Assembly (NCBI RefSeq): GCF_963675165.1 | Contig: NC_087382.1 | Location: forward strand, 3,005,463-3,069,462 | Direction: 5' to 3' | From: Halichondria panicea | Taxonomy: Eukaryota; Porifera; Demospongiae; Suberitida; Halichondriidae | Length of the DNA: 64,000 nt | Part shown: in pieces, positions 43,704-64,000 of the stretch | How the letters are laid out: every line of letters starts with the position of its first letter | Position numbering within the stretch: position 1 is the stretch's first letter | Program-made: the position numbers and the translations under genes | The notes under the pieces: generated by a model | Seen by the model: only the letters and a program-made list of their open reading frames with translations | The model's database searches: none | What the model was told of the DNA's origin: nothing

Positions 43704-46700
43704 TTACTGCACCAAAGTCTTTGACCCGAGATGTGGGGGATACCGGGAAGCTTGAGGGGGCAATGTTAGCTGACTGTACGACCCCTGCTGGGGGTAGGGG
43801 GGCGGGGAGAGGGGAACTGAACATCCTCTCCTATGAGGAGGTGTGGTCTCACGACTACCGTGGTCAGAATCATACGAAACAGAGCCATCATTTGCCGAGT
43901 TCCGTGGATTTGTGCTAGAGAGGCAAATCTCACTTGCACCTTTGAAAAAATCAGAGTCCAATTTATTATCAGTTCCATTGGATTGCAGACGACTGTAGTT
44001 GCTTTCAGTTTCAGTGAGATTGAGTTTACTGTAGTTGGAATTGTTTGTGCGTGTGGGGGGCATTGTGTTGCTGGCCACTGTGGGGGGGCGGAGATCGCTG
44101 TAGTCCGAATTATTCTTGAGAGGGGGTGTGGTTCGGATGTGCGTCGTGGAGTCGTATGGGTTAATACGAGAGGCAGAATCGTAAGGGTTAACAACATTCG
44201 TTCCAGTAGTATCGGATTCTGAAACAAGATCCATTTTCGGGTCTGTTTCGTAATTGCACGATTTCACACTAACTCTCGTCTGCGGCTTTCCACCGATCAC
44301 ATGACCTCCGTCCGGTATCATGTGACGTTCGTCAGGGACGGGAGATTCGTATTTCTTGGTTTTACGCGAGGGAGGGATGACCTCGTACTCGTGAACGGGA
44401 AATGCTGAGGGATCATTCGGTTCCATAAAACTCATTCCTGTTTCCGGAATATCCGTTAGTCCGCTCAAAGTGGGTGTGGTCGGACTGTACAGCGATTCGT
44501 TCATACTTGCAGTTGCACTTTCTAGCGAGAATTTTCTATACGGGCCGCCATTAGCTTGTGAGAATGGTCCATTACCGTTAGCTTGTGAGAACAAACCATT
44601 ACCGTTGCTAGGCAACAGCTGATCGGTACTTCGTTCGAATACATTAGCACTGTGTGGTGGAGTATAAGACAGAGGGTCCTCCAGTTCCCCGTAGACGTGG
44701 GTACTCGGTATGTTCCCCTTAGGGGGGAGGGAAGGGGGGGAGCTTATGAAGGTGTTCGGAGTGGGCGGAGTCCCGTTGATGGTTGCCAAGCGACCGTTGG
44801 GGAGAGTGGACGGTAGCGGAGGTGGTGGTGATGGCGGCGATGGACGGTGTAAATGAGCATAGTCTGTTTGAGCTATTCCAAATATCCCGATGGTTTCGTA
44901 CTCGCGGTCACCGATGGTACTGTACGGTTGGTAGTTGGGTGGTGGTGGTTGGGACGGGGCTGCAAAGTTATCAGAGCTGTGGTACAAATCATTGGAGACC
45001 ATGGACTGCGTTCTGTGTGTGCAGGGGAAAGGGGGCGGGGTTAATTAGGGGGCGGGGTTAATTATATAATTATATGAATTAGAGAATTAAAGCATTATTG
45101 GTTTGCTGATAGCTGGTATATTATTATAGCCCAGAGGAGGTCCGATATGCGTGCACAAATCACTATAAGATCTTTGGCCTGGACGTTATCAAGTGACCGC
45201 AATGACATCAATGCTAGTGTAGTAATTTGTGCATGCATGTCAGACCTCCTCTGATTATAACCCATAGCATGCAATGTGTGTGAAGTTTGCCAGTGCTAAA
45301 TATTGGCTTGTTCAAAGCCACACAGTAGAGTAAGATCAAGACCATCAACAACATAATTATTATAAGCAGCCATAAGCATAGTAATATAGCAAACATCCCA
45401 TTATTGTAACAAGGCTGCATCAACACGTTAGAGGCATGACCAGCCACTACAAAGCTTGGATCAAATAAGGCCAAAAGAAGCACTTCAAACAGATTCCTAT
45501 GTATGCAAACTAAGCTAACTGGCTCCTAAAACATCACATGAGAGGCTTCTGTGGGGAAAGCTTTTCTTTCAGGAAACTATAGTTTTCTCATGCACAAGCA
45601 ATATTAGTAGCAGCCTTCTTCGCAGGCCTTCCTTTTCTGTTCTTAGTCACAAGGTAAACATAAGCTTATTGATTATAAACTGTGACAAAGAACAAGAAAA
45701 GGACGAGTCTGCAAAGGAGGCTAATAGTAGATAGTAGCTATATATATATTACTCACCCTATAGTTCCTCCAGCAGTATCTGTAGGGGGAGGAAGAGCACA
45801 CGGTTAGTATCTATACAAATTATGGCACAATTTTAGAATAAAAAAATGTAGCTTGATACTCAGTCCCAATACATCGCACGAGATTAGCAAATAAGGTTAT
45901 AATTACTAGGTAGTAAACACAAGTCCCTGGACCATAACTAGAGTGTGTACCAGACAAGCAGAGAAGCTGACAATGAGAGTCATGACCATCATTCATCCCT
46001 AGGGACGCAAGTACCACATATTCACAACATAATGGTCAACCACAGTATGGCTAAGTTCAAATTGGCCAGTGCCTTATCTGTTCATCAGCCACAAGCAGCA
46101 AACAGTGCACCCTCCACAACAAGCACACCCCCACACACCTCAGGCACACCCCTCACTTTCACCCACCCCCTCTAAGTTCAGCAATAACATCCCATCACCT
46201 GCTATACTAACTATAGTAGGTCAAACACATTCCACTCTACAAACCAGCCACTTGTCCATGCACTAATCGCTATGACTACTAACACATTTTCTGGGCATTT
46301 TAAGAATGCATCAAGTAAACTAAAGAAGATCATTAGAAGATCATCAACAGCTCTTGTGGTTGGCACAATTGGATGGACCTGGACACTTTAGACAGGTCAG
46401 TGCCAAATTATCTTACAAGTTAGTAACTCTATCCCTTTACATGTACTACTGTCAAGGATGAGCATGACTCCAGTAGGTCATCTGTCTGCTTGTTCTAGAA
46501 GAAGTCATTAACACTAGTGAGCTGGTAACATGAGCTAGCTGCTCAGCTAAAGCACGGTAATTGCTTGTCTGGCAGGAATTGGCTTCATTTGTTTGGACAA
46601 AATCCAAAAATGGAGCGCCCGACAACATGACAGCTGGCAATTAACTAAACGTATAATTTTATGACTTCAGTATAATTATAGAAATCGATAACAGGACATT

Positions 46701-49700
46701 TTTCCCATGATCAGAGCCTAAAATGATCGTATTTCCTTCTTAAATTTCACTCCAATTATAAATTTAATTAGTGAAGGAGCCCTACAAACTAAAGGTAATG
46801 GCGTTCTTTATGCGATTGCATTTCCAAACAAGCGATGATAATTTGGCAGGATTGTGACCAGCACAGCTATAGTGGAGATTCTGTACACACGCACACACGC
46901 ACGTAAACACTATTGTACTTGATGGACTAACATGTGGTATATGGCTGTGGTGTGTGTGAGTGCCTTTATATAGAAGTGTTCATTGTACTATTATAGGTTA
47001 TACCCAGGGAAAGTTATACACATTATGACATGGCTATAGCTCAACACATTAAGTTCTGGCAGCTGTTAGTATAGGGAACTGTAACTACACCACCAGATAC
47101 TTGAAAGGAAATGTAGAGGGTTTGTTGTACATCCGAGGTGAGTCGTCATGCACTGGCTATATAGAATGGAGGCAGCTGTACAGGATGGCTATTCAAGAGA
47201 GCTACAGCTGCTTGGGGTTGTAACGACCACAACACACAACGTAACAACAACGGCATTTCATTACTTCACCTGTTAACGAGAGCAATCGTACTCTGAACTC
47301 TCAACTATAGACAATAGACGATGGAAATGCAATCAACATATCGTATATACTGGGTTTCAAATGTGATAATCTTTTGATTGCAAAGTGCGAGTTTTCGTGG
47401 ATAAATCGCGATCGAAAGGAACGCAAAACAGTATGCAATTCACGACAGTTAGAAACGCAATCAATGTTTGTACAGTGTCATTCACATTCCATTAACCTCG
47501 CATTAGAAACTCGATTTACGTTATATATACAATAACTGCAAAAAGCCTAAAGTGGGTCATGCTTCGTTACGTGTATATATGATAGCACGGACGGTGTGAA
47601 TCTCCTTATAAGGACAACACAACACAGACACACACGTTGTTATTGTTAGCGTGAAAACGCCCTCAGGCAAAAACAGTTTTATAGCAGTTGAGTAGGGACC
47701 ATATTCGATCTCATATATATAATCATGTCACTGTCTGACCACTCTCCCGTGTAGAAGTATTTATATCGACAACACAGTGTAACCTACCACACACAACCAG
47801 GTTCATATTAGAATACATGGCGTGGGCAGTATCAGACCTAATCATTCAGTTTCCTAAGTACCAGCATCTGCTCCGGGTTTACACTGCCAGTTGGTGGGAC
47901 TTTAAATTAATGTCCTTGACAGAAATTACACGCACACTTAACCACACCGCCCACACATCACCCACACTAGAGCCATTAGTTGCTATAGTGCTCCAAGCCC
48001 ACCCCCCCCACCCCCACCCACACACATACACAAGAACCTTTCGTTTCTATAAATCCCCCACGCCTAACACCCCCCCACACACCCACACACAATGACTAGA
48101 CAAGCTAGCAACAAACGGGAAGGCCTTGATCTGTGGTTAGCAAGGCGGCTGTTGAACATCCATAGTCAATTAGCACCAACCAGGAATACTTGACAGCTAT
48201 TCTTACACTGTTAACAGTTCATTTAAATACTGTTCATATTGACCCCATTTCAAAGGCTATGTGTTAACAGTGAAACCACAAGACCACCTCAAGTTGAAGG
48301 TCCTCAAATAAACAATGCACTCTGCCTACTGTATAGCGGGTATATTTCGTATTGCAGAGAGGCTGCTATTCAGTCAAATTATCCTAGCGGTCTTTCCGCG
48401 AGAGTTTATACCCTCAAAATATGCCCACTACACGGTGGTATGTTATTGTGGCTGACTCTAGTGATATCAGTAACTATCATTTCCTTATTTGTCCCTGGAA
48501 AGCCACTAAGAGACGAGCTCTTACAAGTGTTTCCACTGAGTGTCCCCTCACACCACCAACAAGAGTAGGTAGCCAGCTACCACCACCTTATAGTGAGGTA
48601 GGCAAGTCCCTGCTACTACCCCAATAGTGCCATAACCTAGCTATAACCTAAGTCCCTAAGTTCCTACCAACTACCCCAATAGTGCTGTCATGACTTGTAA
48701 ATCCCTAACTTGTATGGTCCTTGAAAATAACATGTTATGCATGTTGTTAGCGGGGCAGACCCCAGCTCTAGCACACACACACACACACACAAATATTTAA
48801 TTGCTAAAAATTTTGAAAATGAAATATAACACTCCATAGCTAAACAGAAGGTTGATTGGGAAATACCGCGACATTAATGCTTAGCTAGCATATGGTAAGT
48901 AAGTAGGCACCTCTCTTTGATCTGTTGACCACAGTGTAACTTAATAACTTGTGAATGTCAGCCCAGGTTAGAGTGTATTCATGGCGGGTAGGAGGAGGCC
49001 TTCAAAGGAACAATAAACATATTTATAGAATCAACTGGCGGGTATGTAAATGAGTAGCCATTGATAAATGGAGCATAACTTAATGATCTAGACAGCACAC
49101 AAAGTCATATGATAATATAATACAGGTATACACTTACATATACCATATATGGAGGATTTCAGGTAGGTTGGCAGAAGTTAAAAGTTTTGAAGTGCAGACA
49201 ATCATGACCACTATATAGTTGAAGGTAAACACATACGCAGTGTGTGTACGGATGGATGGCTGCCCTTTAACTTGTAACTGCTGTCAACCAACCTAAAACC
49301 CTCCGCATCTAGACGCTACAAGTAGACTACAACAACTTGAACATGAAACCATCAGCGAGGAATGCCACGCCACATTAACATACAGTCAAAACAAATCTGA
49401 TCTGATACTCAAAAAAATGATCAAAATATTTTCGCAGCATTCTGTAAATACTACAATTCCCTGAGGAAATATTGTACATAGCTAGGGATGATTGAAATGT
49501 GTGTACAATGCATCACACCTCCCCCACCCCCTAATACTATACAGCCTATACAGTGGGATAACATTACAATACCCTTACCACACACAACACACACACACAC
49601 ACACCAATACAGAGGTCAACCCACTACCCACACACACACCCACACACACCTACCCACCGTAGCGTACTAACTAACTACCCGGAGACAAAGTTCAAATTTT

Positions 49701-52700
49701 CGAGACATTACAAAACCTTCCGATAGTGGGAGTGGAGGAAGGTAAGAAGGAAATGATACATGATACATACTAAACACAGGCCTAGCTGTTTTCAGAGCTA
49801 ACTTTGAGAGGCCATAACTTGTGTTGGGAACGTCTGATTTCAAAGCTAAAAGATGTATTTAGTAGCTGTTTGATAGTGCTACAATATGGTGTGCTCAAAA
49901 TTAAGATTAAGTGGAAATGGAGGCTGGAAAAAATGAAATAATGCATGATGGATATAGCTTTAAAGAAATCAACTGTAAGAACAGTAAAGCTGGTGGTAGC
50001 TAGTCACAAGTCTATCTCTCTAATCAAATTACAAACGTGGCTACTCCAATACAGACAATGGAGGGACAAGTTGGCACCTGGGACAAGCCTGTGCTTCAAA
50101 GGGATAGGTAATAGGACTCAGAGTGTAACCTTGGCACCACACAGTATGTGGTTTACTAACGAGGATGTTTGTAGGACACTGCTAGCGTAAAGAGACTTGG
50201 GCGATATAAAGCAATTACACTATTCACAGCTCTGTATAATCTACCAAAAGAGACGTGGGACACTGCCAAAAACTTAATTTACACACCATATGTTGACAGA
50301 TTAGAGAGACACTCAGGTATACAAGTTTGCATAAACTGTAACAGACAGTGAAATTGCTTATAATAGTCAATGGAGAGACCACTGCAAATGGGCAAGTAGG
50401 ACAATCCATCTATTAAGCTCTGCATTCCATAAACTGTCTTTTAGACAATACCCAATGCTATCCCTGTCGGGGAAAAACAGGTGCCCTAATTACCGTCACA
50501 CAATACACCCTCCTGTTACACTGATCACGCCCTAGAGCAGTAGCCAAGTGCTTGGACATTGCTAGGACAACACACAATATATCTATACACCGGCACTTAG
50601 GGGACATTGTCTATAGGCATTAGCCTGACATCTACCGTATAGCGGGTATATTTCAATGGTAAGCTTTTACAGAAAAGATCGTTAGAAAGGTTTCTGTAGA
50701 TTTAATTCGCGGAATAGCAGCCTTCTTACAGCGTGCATCCGTGGGTATAAATGTTCGCGGTACATGCTTAATCAGCGAAAACCACGAGCATTCATACGTA
50801 CCCTAGAAATATAATATGCCCTCTATATGGTACATGTGGAGGTGGTCGCTTCCTAATGAGCATGTAAGTGTACAAATTAAAGACAGTTTAAGGAATAGTT
50901 TTTGGTTCTAAGTGATCAAAATTCAGCCTGGGAGGGTAAACACAGACAGACGTGATTAATGTAGCATTACACGTTAAGAAATTAGCGAGAAAATCCCTCA
51001 AATCATTCTCACAAAATAAGGACAGCAGTACTTAGAGCCAAGTTACTAGACCGATATAAAAGCTATTGCTACTTTTAAACTGGTATATTATATTATATAC
51101 GGCTTAGAATTTTTGAAGGGTGGCTCTTTCAATCTCTTTAATCTCACAAATTTGCTTCTTTTCGTATAGTAAACTAGGCCTAAGAGGTGGTTGTTTTTGT
51201 CTAGAGATGGTCAGTACCAACCACCACCACCACCACCACCACCACCACCAGGCACATCCCTGTGTACCATGAGCCTAAGAGATGGTCAGTACCAACCACC
51301 ACCACCACCACCACCAGGCACATCCCTGTGTACCATGAGCCTAAGAGATGGTCAGTACCAACCACCACCACCACCATCGACCAGTGTGGGCACATCCCTG
51401 TGTACTACTATTCTACTGTCAGTGTGGGATTTATTGGAAAGGAAACATGGTCTTTCAAATTAAAGGGGATATTATTATAAGTGGCTTCAAACCCTCCAAA
51501 ACAGGACAATATTTGTACTATATCCACCACTACATTGCATGCTCTTCCTAATACACTGAGCAGGTCCTGCCAGATCAAGCCATATAGCTGGGCAGCAGCC
51601 ATTAGATGGGCAGGCACGACTTAGCCAACCACACACTAACACTACTAGGAGTGCTAAGTTAACCCACCACTGGGGTCTATAATAAAGGAGGGGGGTGGGT
51701 TGTGGGGAGAGAGTGGGGAAAATTAGACACAAAAGTTATAAGCTGTATATAGAAACTAAAGCTCTACACATACTGGCCATAAGTGCACACACACTCCAAC
51801 TCAGAGAGGGGGAAAATAATACAAAAACTATAGCTAGTAATAGAAAGGAAGTAGCCAGCTACTAGCTACCTCTAAGTAGAACCAAGGCTACGTGTACACA
51901 CATATACTGACTATAAGTACTCAGTATTAACAAAGAAAAGGAGAAAGAATGGGAGAATTATACACAAAAGCTAGTAGAACTTCTAAGTACACACACACAC
52001 ACACACACACCCTCCACACACACACACACACGCACATGTACACACACACACACACACACTCTAACTCACGCTTGAGAGAGAGGGAGGAGTCTTGTGTTTT
52101 ACTGCGTCGTACGCACAGTCCGACACACATAATGGCGAGGATCACGATGATGATACCGAACACAGCGGCCACGCCCACTAGTACGTAGATCCACACTTGT
52201 AGGGTTTGAGGGACAGGAGTTGAGATATTATTTTGCGTGGTGGAGATAGTGCCTTCTTCGGTGCTACCCGGGGAGTTTGTGGTAGCAATTCCGGGGGCGT
52301 GTGAGGTTGTGGAGAGTGAGGGGGCGGTGGTGGTAGGGAGTGTGGTTTGTGAGGGTTGTGGAGGGGGTGTAGTGGGTGTAGTAACAGATTCCGTGGGGGA
52401 AATATCAGCACATTTAGTAGAAGATACAAAGAATATATCCGTATTAGGATCACTTTCACAATCTCTTAAAATCATGAGATTAACGTCATCCCTCAGCGTA
52501 AAAGTATCGCTTGGTTGCAATTCGTTTCCATTAACTTCAGCTTGACAGTGATAATCATCAGAGCCAGTAGCTGGTGGATTAGTCACAGTGAGAACAGATC
52601 GGAAAGTTTCCATCGCAGGATTAATATTAACATTTTCTTCAGAAGACTCTATTACATTTGTTAGTTGAGTAGTCCCGTTGTGGTACCAGTTGATGGATAC

Positions 52701-53368
52701 ATCTGAATCCAATGCAGCAGTTAGTGCACATCGCAGCCTCAGAATCGATTCAAATGGATTGCAGTCGATAGCACCAGGTGGTTGTTCAATGTACTGGTAC
52801 ATACACTCTGAGAGGAATGAAGCATGTCAATAATACAAGTAGTGCCAACGAGTGTTTACACAACTGTTACACCAGTGTATGCACTGTGAATACCATCATA
52901 GTCTAGTCTATACCACCAAGAGCTGACAAAACAAATCATACATGTATATGAGCTAGCGGCAAACCATAAATTCATTGGAGTATCTTCCCCATTATGTGCA
53001 TGCGTTGGTTAGGGTATTTTGCTTCCTACAATGCAGTTGTTGAGAATTATTATAATGATGTTGCTACAGTAACTATCAGGTAACTATAGACATTCCCTTC
53101 ACCAACCACATGCTTACACAGCCAGCTTGTTGGGGAACAAAACTAGCTCAGATTACTGCACAAAATGAATACAATATCTCCTCTCATGCATGCACTGGTA
53201 CAGACAGTGTTGTTTGCAAAGCGTTTGAGTTTGCACTGCACTGGGTCTTCCTATCTACTCACCTTGTGAAATAACGAGCACTGTTTGCACTGAGAAGCAT
53301 ATGAGTAGAGTAGCCATGAGAGAGCAACCTCGGTAGCTGCTCCTGTTGTCCATGGCCATGGCTATCAT
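43704..53368 (-). CDS. Ig-domain receptor with ITAM-like tail (IgR7)
   Basis: Four exons: 53368-53263, 52807-52070, 45778-45757 (22 nt), 45012-43704; 2175 nt, 724 aa. The microexon is needed: without it exons 2 and 4 are out of phase. Exon 1 is a signal peptide (RGCSLMATLLICFSVQTVLV). Exon 2 has the Ig domain (AIDCNPFESILRLRCALTAA, SINWYHNG, SDDYHCQAEVNG, then DCES and TKCADI), a Thr/Pro/Ser-rich stalk and a helix (VWIYVLVGVAAVFGIIIVIL). Exon 4 is a 430-aa tail with REYETI-x9-YAHL and NYSKL-x8-YSRL, both at ITAM spacing, more YSDL/YSQL, YEVI, and polyproline (SPPSPPPPLPS). The CNP and extra cysteines link it to IgR1-6. ITAM-like function (Src/Syk-type kinases) is inferred. Its large intron 2 (6.3 kb) holds repeats only. 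Confidence 0.85.
45129..45252. mobile_element. Foldback element in IgR7 intron 3
   Basis: AGAGGAGGTCCGATATGCGT at the left mirrors ATGCATGTCAGACCTCCTCT at the right, with GCACAAAT/ATTTGTGC inside. Confidence 0.6.
50634..50838. mobile_element. Diverged TACCGTATAGCGGG element
   Basis: Left end TACCGTATAGCGGGTATATT, right end AATATGCCCTCTATATGGTA, with inner ATTCGCGG/CCACGAGCATTC-like mirror pieces. A similar smaller one at 48331-48437 begins TACTGTATAGCGGG. Confidence 0.55.
51190..51405. repeat. ~60-bp tandem repeat with CCA runs
   Basis: Three units of GAGATGGTCAGTACCAACCA, (CCA)n, GGCACATCCCTGTGTACCAT, GAGCCTAA. The CCA count falls from unit to unit. It would code for polyproline in one frame but has no gene context. 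Confidence 0.75.
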
Positions 53369-53685
53369 GCAGTTGTTGATACAATCTTCTTGAAAACAAT
53401 TAATTTCACCAGACAGCTGCGCGATAGACAAGCTTCTATATAGCTACACAGACTGTGTCACAGTATATAAATCAATGCTCCAGACTATATGCCAGATGAT
53501 AGCTAGCTAGCTCTAGACAGTGCACTATTAAAACTCTGAAACGCCTCTAGTTTTAGTGTGGACAGTTAATGAGATTCATATCCAATTAAGAAACTTGTGG
53601 TTTATTAGGGTATGAAACAGGAAATTGATTACAAAATAAAAACAAAACACACACAGACACAGTCCAATATACACACACAGTGTTC

Positions 53686-63247
<9,562 letters not shown>

Positions 63248-63574
63248 CTGGGGAGGGGGGAGGGGGTAATGTGTATCACTGTGTGTGTTCTAAATGTATT
63301 GAGCTGTGTACAGGCTTACACACTGCATGGCTATAATATTATTTCCAGGAAATACCAACACCACAGATTTCAGTATGCTACCCTAGTATATAGTGCTGTA
63401 AGTGAGCATAAATGCTGCGAATAACTTTATACAATTTTGTTAAGTTGTTTCCTTGATTAAACATCGTGATTTCATTGTACAGGTCTCGAACAAAGGCCAA
63501 TAATTGTGTGATACAATAGGCACTTGCATAAAATAACAGCATTACTTATCACAACTATATAGAGTAATGATTTG

Positions 63575-64000
63575 GTGTGTCACTGTATTGTGTGTTCCAT
63601 ATAAGCCAGTGTACATGTGTTCCCTGTGTGTTCTATATAAGCCAGTGTACACGTGTTCCCTGTGTGTTCTATATAAGCCAGTGTACATGTGTTCCCTGTG
63701 TGTTCTATATAAGCCAGTGTACACGTGTTCCCTGTGTGTTCTATATAAGCCAGTGTACATGTGTTCCCTGTGTGTTCTATATAAGCCAGTGTACATGTGT
63801 TCCCTGTGTGTTCTATATAAGCCAGTGTACATGTGTTCCCTGTGTGTTCTATATAAGCCAGTGTACATGTGTTCCCTGTGTGTTCTATATAAGCCAGTGT
63901 ACACGTGTTCCCTGTGTGTTCTATATAAGCCAGTGTACATGTGTTCCCTGTGTGTTCTATATAAGCCAGTGTACACGTGTTCCCTGTGTGTTCTATATAA
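63575..64000. repeat. 36-bp minisatellite at the right edge, about 12 copies
   Basis: GTGTTCCCTGTGTGTTCTAT followed by ATAAGCCAGTGTACAT, with the last base of the unit alternating T/C between copies and otherwise almost no variation. Because 36 is divisible by three, one minus-strand frame stays open as a repeat, but there is no sign it is a gene. Upstream of the first seen SLC35F5 exon. Confidence 0.9.

Larger units (their letters stand above)
45779..52069. other. Large intron 2 of IgR7: no gene seen
   Basis: AT-rich with short CA runs, decayed TACCGTATAGCGGG-type elements at about 48331-48437 and 50634-50838, and the tandem repeat at 51190-51405. Open frames here are short and lack splice or homology support. 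Confidence 0.5.

Noticed and set aside
43766-44227. Second frames inside the IgR7 tail exon (minus 43766-44227, plus 43833-44222)
   Set aside because: Shadows of the 430-codon tail frame, which has the splice and motif support.
51191-51463. Polyproline open frame (QYQPPPPPP repeats)
   Set aside because: Tandem repeat in the IgR7 intron on the opposite strand, no exon context.
45130-52000. Hidden genes in the large IgR7 intron
   Set aside because: Short frames only, none with flanking splice signals plus protein-like composition, apart from the 22-nt microexon.
63542-63976. 144-codon minus-strand frame of TGLYRTHREHMY repeats
   Set aside because: A 36-bp minisatellite has a period divisible by three and stays open by chance; no splice, start or family support.

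Overview
This window comes from a metazoan nuclear genome, most likely a sponge (Porifera). The reasons are densely packed intron-containing genes with small GT-AG introns, a ciliary dynein-docking gene, a meiotic crossover gene, single-Ig-domain receptors with tyrosine-rich tails, a 2A-type NPGP peptide, AT-rich spacers full of miniature inverted-repeat elements, and very long CA/TG tracts. The phylum is an inference; no organelle, rRNA or tRNA sequence was seen that would fix it. Exon models below were spliced by hand. For every complete multi-exon gene the summed exon length is a multiple of three, which is an internal check on the models.

Layout. 1-612 (-): inner exon of a multipass membrane protein. 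0.8-4.5 kb: three copies of a ~1.2 kb repeat that carries a relic of the ODAD2 3' end. 5.3-14.9 kb (-): a complete 25-exon ODAD2/ARMC4 orthologue (dynein-arm docking) with an intronless thiopurine-methyltransferase-type gene nested on the same strand in intron 1 and a large minisatellite in intron 20. 15.0-15.8 kb (+): SPO16 (C1orf146-type, meiotic crossover), separated from ODAD2 by about 155 bp. 15.4-37.4 kb (+): a tandemly duplicated unit consisting of the 3' part of SPO16 plus a 4-exon Ig receptor. Copies 1, 3, 4 and 5 have open receptor genes and copy 2 is a frameshifted, truncated pseudogene. Between copies 2 and 3 lie a pair of divergent secreted-protein paralogues, a glutaredoxin-type exon, an unrecognised broken minus-strand gene and a truncated DnaQ-type exonuclease. 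37.5-41.3 kb (+) and 43.7-53.4 kb (-): two larger, more divergent members of the same receptor family. 53.7-63.2 kb (-): a 5'-incomplete SLC35F5 orthologue whose 3.5-kb intron holds an opposite-strand gene with a 2A peptide and coiled coil. 63.6-64 kb: a 36-bp minisatellite.

The main biological interest is the 15-53 kb block: seven linked Ig-superfamily loci (six open, one dead), each coding for a signal peptide, one Ig-like domain with a shared extra cysteine pair, one membrane helix and a cytoplasmic tail rich in YxxL/YxxV and proline motifs. Two YxxL pairs in the minus-strand member have ITAM spacing. Architecture, tandem duplication, pseudogenes and locally concentrated sequence differences are reminiscent of the cnidarian (Hydractinia) allorecognition complex. 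A recognition or immune role is inference only.
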